NCBI GenBank assembly: GCA_964526965.1 | Contig: CAZGML010000007.1 | Coordinates: 1-64,000, forward strand | Source of the DNA: UBA6265 sp964526965 | GTDB lineage: Bacteria > Chloroflexota > Chloroflexia > Thermomicrobiales > UBA6265 | Length of the DNA: 64,000 nt | Direction: 5' to 3' | Shown: positions 60,986-64,000 of the stretch, piece by piece | Layout: each line of letters starts with the position of its first letter | How positions within the stretch are numbered: position 1 is the first letter of the stretch | The notes under the pieces: model-generated | Told to the model about the DNA's origin: nothing | Seen by the model: the letters and a program-made list of their open reading frames with translations, nothing else | Database searches by the model: none | Program-made: the position numbers and the translations under genes

Positions 60986-61768
60986 CTACTCGTGTTGACT
61001 CAACATTGACGGCAGTTCGGCAAGCGATTCGACTGTTATCCACGGCTCACCGCCATCTGGCTGTTGCCGGCCCATACTGATCCAGACTGCGCGAATGCCA
61101 TACGCCTGCGCACCAAGAACATCGCGCGGGAAGCTGTCGCCGACCATGATGGTTTCCCCGGTTGTTGCTCCGAGCGTATCAAGCGCATGCTGATAAATGC
61201 CCGGCTCCGGCTTGCCAATAGCCAACTCACCACTGATGACAATGGCATCGAAATACTTCTCGAGACCGGTGTTATTGATCTTGGTGCGCTGTACGTCGGG
61301 GATTCCGTTGGTGACCATGCCTAAACGGTGTTTCGCTGCCAACTGTTTAAGCGCTTCTTTCGCGCCGGGGCACCAGGGGTTGGTGGCGGCCCGCTCCCGT
61401 TCGAACATGGCATCGAGTTCGGCAGCGAGATCACTATCCCCTACTCCCAGCGACTTCAGCGCATTGGTCCAGCTTTGGAGACGGAAACCAGGCCCCCATT
61501 CCCGCATGGTTTCCCAGTGATGATCGTCACCTTCGAAGCGGGCGCGGAGTCCCTCGATTTCGCTGGTACCGATGCCATCCAGCCAATCCGGGAATGGGCC
61601 TGCCTGCCAGATTTGACGGGATGCCGCGCGGACTGCAGAAATCAGCCCTTGTGGGTCGATATCAACCTTGCTGGCGGCATAGTTTGCCGTGGCCTCGAAG
61701 GCGATATCGGTAGCTGCATCATCCTCCAGAATTGTGTCGTCCAAATCGAGGAGTACGGTGGTAATCAC
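60986..61768 (-). CDS. HAD superfamily hydrolase, subfamily IA (YjjG-like)
   Basis: 260 residues. Motif I LLDLDDTILED (nucleophile Asp8, acid/base Asp10), motif II MVTNGIP, motif III Lys in IGKPEPGIY and motif IV VGDSFPRDVLGA. A helical cap lies between motifs I and II as in class IA. Likely a small-molecule phosphatase, perhaps of nucleotides as for YjjG. The GTG start overlaps the stop of the YaiI-family gene by 4 bases (GTGA), so the two are translationally coupled. Confidence 0.9.
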   Translation of the reverse strand: MITTVLLDLDDTILEDDAATDIAFEATANYAASKVDIDPQGLISAVRAASRQIWQAGPFPDWLDGIGTSEIEGLRARFEGDDHHWETMREWGPGFRLQSWTNALKSLGVGDSDLAAELDAMFERERAATNPWCPGAKEALKQLAAKHRLGMVTNGIPDVQRTKINNTGLEKYFDAIVISGELAIGKPEPGIYQHALDTLGATTGETIMVGDSFPRDVLGAQAYGIRAVWISMGRQQPDGGEPWITVESLAELPSMLSQHE

Positions 61769-62247
61769 AGCGTTGCCTTTCGAGAGAGTTTGTTGACAGC
61801 CGCGTCTATGGCAGACGCGAATTGCGATCGGTCCTTTTTGCTGAATGCGGGTGGTCCGCTGGTCATCTCGCCCATCTGCCTCAGCATGGCGTTGAGATCA
61901 CGCGATGCGAGCGCATCGCCGATGCGATTTGGATTGAAGTGCTTGCCACGGAAATCGATGCAGTCGGCGCCGACCTCCAGGGCCCGTGCCGCGAGGGGTA
62001 TATCCGCGGTCAGCACCAGGTCATCGCTTGTGGCGTGCTCGGCGATCCAGTCGTCGGCGGCATCGGGTGATCCCGGCACCACCACTGCGCTGGCGACTTT
62101 GGCGGCATCGGCCGGGATTCGAATGGGGATATTGGCTACTACCTTGAGAGGAACGTTGTAGCGAGCAGCGGTGCGGAACACGAGGTCCTTCACCGGGCAA
62201 GCATCGGCATCGAGATAGATAGTTGGTGGTGTCGCTTCGTTATTCAT
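61765..62247 (-). CDS. YaiI/YqxD family (UPF0178, DUF188) PIN-like protein
   Basis: 160 residues. Recognised by IYLDADACPVKDLVFRTAAR, VVPGSPDAADDWIAEHA, DDLVLTADIPLAARALE and DFRGKHFNPNRIGDALASRDLN. The conserved Asp residues fit a PIN-like metal site, but no activity is established for the family. Coupled to the HAD phosphatase gene by a 4-base overlap. Confidence 0.92.
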   Translation of the reverse strand: MNNEATPPTIYLDADACPVKDLVFRTAARYNVPLKVVANIPIRIPADAAKVASAVVVPGSPDAADDWIAEHATSDDLVLTADIPLAARALEVGADCIDFRGKHFNPNRIGDALASRDLNAMLRQMGEMTSGPPAFSKKDRSQFASAIDAAVNKLSRKATL

Positions 62248-62321
62248 ATGTGAAGCGTACCCAACAATCAGCTTCCCGGCACGGTCGTTATACCTGGGGC
62301 AGACACGGTTGAGATATTAAT

Positions 62322-62693
62322 ATGGCCATGCATCCTGCAGTTGAAAAGCATTTGGACGACATCCGCGCCGCCGCAGAGCGTTACGGCGTGGAGAAGTTGG
62401 AGATATTCGGGTCGGCAATGACGCCGGAATTTGATCCGGAGCGGTCGGATGTCGATTTCATCGTGCACTACCCGCCCGGGTATGACTATGGAGTATTTCT
62501 CAAGCGGTACCTTGATCTCGAAGATGAACTGAAAGAGATTCTTGAGAGACCGGTGCAACTTGTAATGACGAGTGCGCTCAAGAAGGAATCTTTTCGGCGC
62601 AATGCTGGAGCTACGAGGACACTCATCTATGTCGCAACACGACCTGATTCAGGAACTCCAGGACATCAGAAGATATTCCCAGCTCGTTCTTGA
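62322..62693 (+). CDS. MNT-type nucleotidyltransferase antitoxin (MntA-like)
   Basis: 123 residues. The minimal nucleotidyltransferase signature is complete: KLEIFGSAMTPEF with G30-S31 and RSDVDFIV with D43 and D45. MntA antitoxins inactivate HepT toxins by adenylylation in known pairs. The C-terminal 20 residues (SGTPGHQKIFPARS) look like a read-through tail overlapping the next frame. Ribosome site is weak. The partner toxin frame that follows is truncated. Confidence 0.8.
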   Translation: MAMHPAVEKHLDDIRAAAERYGVEKLEIFGSAMTPEFDPERSDVDFIVHYPPGYDYGVFLKRYLDLEDELKEILERPVQLVMTSALKKESFRRNAGATRTLIYVATRPDSGTPGHQKIFPARS

Positions 62694-62757
62694 GCACACG
62701 TCCAGCATGACCTTTGACGACTATACGGAGGATATGGTCACGCAATACGAAAAATAG
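62629..62757 (+). pseudogene. Truncated HepT-like (DUF86) HEPN toxin remnant
   Basis: 42 residues from an ATG at 62629 with AGGA 9 bases upstream, overlapping the MntA-like gene as intact mntA-hepT pairs often do. The sequence HDLIQELQDIRRYSQLVLEH then TFDDYTEDMVTQYEK matches the first two helices of HepT (L-x-D-I...-Y...S-F-x-x-F-x-x-D). The stop comes where HepT should continue for about 70 residues with its R-x4-H active site, and a terminator hairpin and the convergent hsp20 gene follow at once. The toxin activity is therefore lost. Confidence 0.65.
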
Positions 62758-62760
62758 TTA

Positions 62761-62780
62761 AGGGGCCCTTGCGGGCCCCT
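62761..62780 (-). terminator. Hairpin terminator of hsp20
   Basis: A perfect 8-bp stem AGGGGCCC (62761-62768) / GGGCCCCT (62773-62780), loop TTGC. In the minus sense it is followed by TTAACTATTTTT. Confidence 0.75.
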
Positions 62781-62791
62781 GTGTGCTGCCG

Positions 62792-63337
62792 TTAATCGGC
62801 GGGAACGGCGTCTTTTTCACTTTCCGCTGCGTCGGCGGTATCAGCGTTATCGGCGGCAAGTTCTGCAACCTGCTGCTCACTCGTAACGGTAACCGGGATT
62901 CGGCGGGGCTTGCTGACCTCAAGCTTCGGTAGCTTGATGCGGAGCAATCCGTTGGAGAACCCGGCCTCGACAGTCGACTCATCGATCTCGAATGGCAACC
63001 GGATGCGACGTTCGTATTCGCCGCGCGGAATCTCGGCCATGTACCAGGTGACGGGCTCGCCGTGCTCGTCTTCCTGCTTGCGGTCGGCGCTGAGGCTACC
63101 GGCAATGGTCAGGGTGTCTTTCTCGACAGAGACTTCGACGTTCTCCGGATGCATTCCGGGCATCGAGGCAAGGACCATAGCGTGGTCATTGGTCACGTAG
63201 AGATCAACTGGCATGCTCGACTGTGCTGTGTGGGTGTTACCAGCTTTGCGGCGAGAGCGTCTCGGCAACGAGGTTGCTTGATCCAGCGCATCGAATGCGG
63301 AAAGGATATCGTAGAACGGAGTGTTGCGAGTAATCAT
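62792..63337 (-). CDS. hsp20: Small heat shock protein, Hsp20/alpha-crystallin family
   Basis: 181 residues. The alpha-crystallin domain spans about 42-140: VDLYVTNDHAMVLASMPGM, VEVSVEKDTLTIAGSL, GEYERRIRLPFEID and the closing ANFxNGLLxIxLPK-type motif AGFSNGLLRIKLPK. An Ala/Asp-rich C-terminal tail follows the (I/V)-x-(I/V)-like RIPVTV segment. ATP-independent chaperone that holds unfolded proteins. AGGAGG is 7 bases before the ATG. A strong promoter with an inverted repeat lies 63 bp upstream. Confidence 0.95.
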   Translation of the reverse strand: MITRNTPFYDILSAFDALDQATSLPRRSRRKAGNTHTAQSSMPVDLYVTNDHAMVLASMPGMHPENVEVSVEKDTLTIAGSLSADRKQEDEHGEPVTWYMAEIPRGEYERRIRLPFEIDESTVEAGFSNGLLRIKLPKLEVSKPRRIPVTVTSEQQVAELAADNADTADAAESEKDAVPAD

Positions 63338-63399
63338 GTAAGACCTCCTCTCATGAAACCAAGCGTGTTGTGGATGGCATCACCCATCTCACTACCTTC

Positions 63400-63428
63400 A
63401 GTATAAGATATCTGACACTAATTGTCAA
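63400..63428 (-). promoter_or_regulatory. Sigma-70 promoter with operator-like repeat, hsp20
   Basis: On the minus strand TTGACA (63428-63423) and TATACT (63405-63400) are separated by 17 bases, close to consensus. TGACA-N5-TGTCA (63413-63427) overlaps the -35 box. It resembles neither CIRCE (TTAGCACTC-N9-GAGTGCTAA) nor the HspR HAIR site, so another repressor would be needed. Confidence 0.75.
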
Positions 63429-63487
63429 CACACCTGATATACATCGACTCATCTTTGTGATCATGATACTCATGACCTGGTCGTGAG

Positions 63488-64000
63488 TCAATCTGGCCAT
63501 GTCCATGGTTCTGCTGGTATCTCCCCCACGGCCAGCACGTCCAACAGATCCCCAAGCCCGAGCGGGTAGACGGTTTCATGGCTTACGCGGATTTCCGCAG
63601 ATGAAAACCATGCTCCGGCATCGTAGTGGGACTGCTCATGCTCGGTCATCTGATCATTGCGCGGGCGCTGACCATTCAACTTCACGACGAAGTAGCGCTC
63701 TTTTGCCATGTACGGTTTTGACTTGTGTTGCTCCAGTCGTTCCCGCATTGCAACCATGGGGCCAAGCTCTGCATCGTTAATCGCACACTCTTCCCACAAC
63801 TCGCGGCAGGCCGCATCTTCCCATGTTTCGCCCTCTTCTACTCCACCGCCGGGAAGGATCCAGCGTGGCCGCAGCGGATCATTGATGCGCAACATCCACA
63901 CCCGATATTCGGTATCCAGCAGTATGAGGCGCGAGCTTTTTCGCACAGGTAGGCCAGATTCACGCTGGTCTCGTTCTTCAACAAGCTGCCGGATGTCCTC
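63488..64000 (-). CDS. Nudix hydrolase, 5' end beyond the window
   Basis: The frame is open from 63488 to the window edge (170 residues visible), and residues before the GTG at 63946 (DIRQLVEERDQRESGLPV) read naturally into the Nudix domain, so the true start probably lies beyond 64000. The Nudix box is complete: GGGVEEGETWEDAACRELWEECAI (G-x5-E-x7-REU-x-EE pattern, shown as one motif of the domain). It would hydrolyse a nucleoside diphosphate linked to some group; the substrate is unknown. Confidence 0.85.
   Translation of the reverse strand, partial: EDIRQLVEERDQRESGLPVRKSSRLILLDTEYRVWMLRINDPLRPRWILPGGGVEEGETWEDAACRELWEECAINDAELGPMVAMRERLEQHKSKPYMAKERYFVVKLNGQRPRNDQMTEHEQSHYDAGAWFSSAEIRVSHETVYPLGLGDLLDVLAVGEIPAEPWTWPD

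Overview
The window looks like a chromosomal segment of a free-living bacterium, most probably a Chloroflexota member near the Thermomicrobia (an inference from overall gene style, not from a marker gene). Pointers are moderately high G+C by eye, dipeptide-type solute-binding proteins with twin-arginine leaders, a stand-alone smc, and many secreted acidic proteins of no known family. AGGAGG-type ribosome binding sites precede most starts, several of which are GTG or TTG. I found no rRNA, tRNA, CRISPR array, integrase or intact insertion sequence.

Layout. 1-8.9 kb: a TetR regulator and a small membrane protein that share an operator-like palindrome; a YhhQ-type queuosine-precursor transporter; a secreted five-SH3 lytic-transglycosylase-like protein; a TPP-riboswitch operon (ABC ATPase, permease, tenA) for thiamine-precursor salvage; a DrrAB-type drug exporter. 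9-22 kb: an ABC1/UbiB kinase, a three-gene ABC-2 exporter, purD, an iron-trafficking protein, two tandem secreted paralogues and a bacterial dynamin. 22-35 kb: YceI, a formylglycine-generating enzyme next to its likely sulfatase, several membrane proteins, four tandem genes for a secreted family with an S/T-G-G signature (a fifth member is at 14.2 kb), Mrp/ApbC and a DppA-like D-aminopeptidase. 35-46.6 kb: two oligopeptide ABC importer clusters without ATPase genes, a small ORF, an 0.8-kb gene-free stretch rich in inverted repeats, and a cytoplasmic class-A beta-lactamase-fold hydrolase. 47-64 kb: a membrane-stress cassette (ElaB/YqjD, YqjE, DUF3618, YihY), a TIM-barrel/DUF309 fusion, smc, a copper nitrite-reductase-type protein, a UvrD-like helicase fused to a HEPN-like domain, a methyltransferase, a HAD phosphatase, a YaiI-family protein, an MntA-like antitoxin with a truncated HepT remnant, Hsp20, and a Nudix gene cut by the window edge.

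How the genes fit together. Thiamine salvage is under riboswitch control. Peptide uptake, the D-aminopeptidase and the penicillin-fold hydrolase fall in one 12-kb region and may serve D-amino-acid or peptidoglycan-fragment use. FGE and sulfatase form a maturation pair. The most novel candidates are the helicase-HEPN fusion (possible RNase-coupled defence), the structured intergenic region at 39.2-40.0 kb (possible noncoding RNA), and the two undescribed families of secreted proteins.
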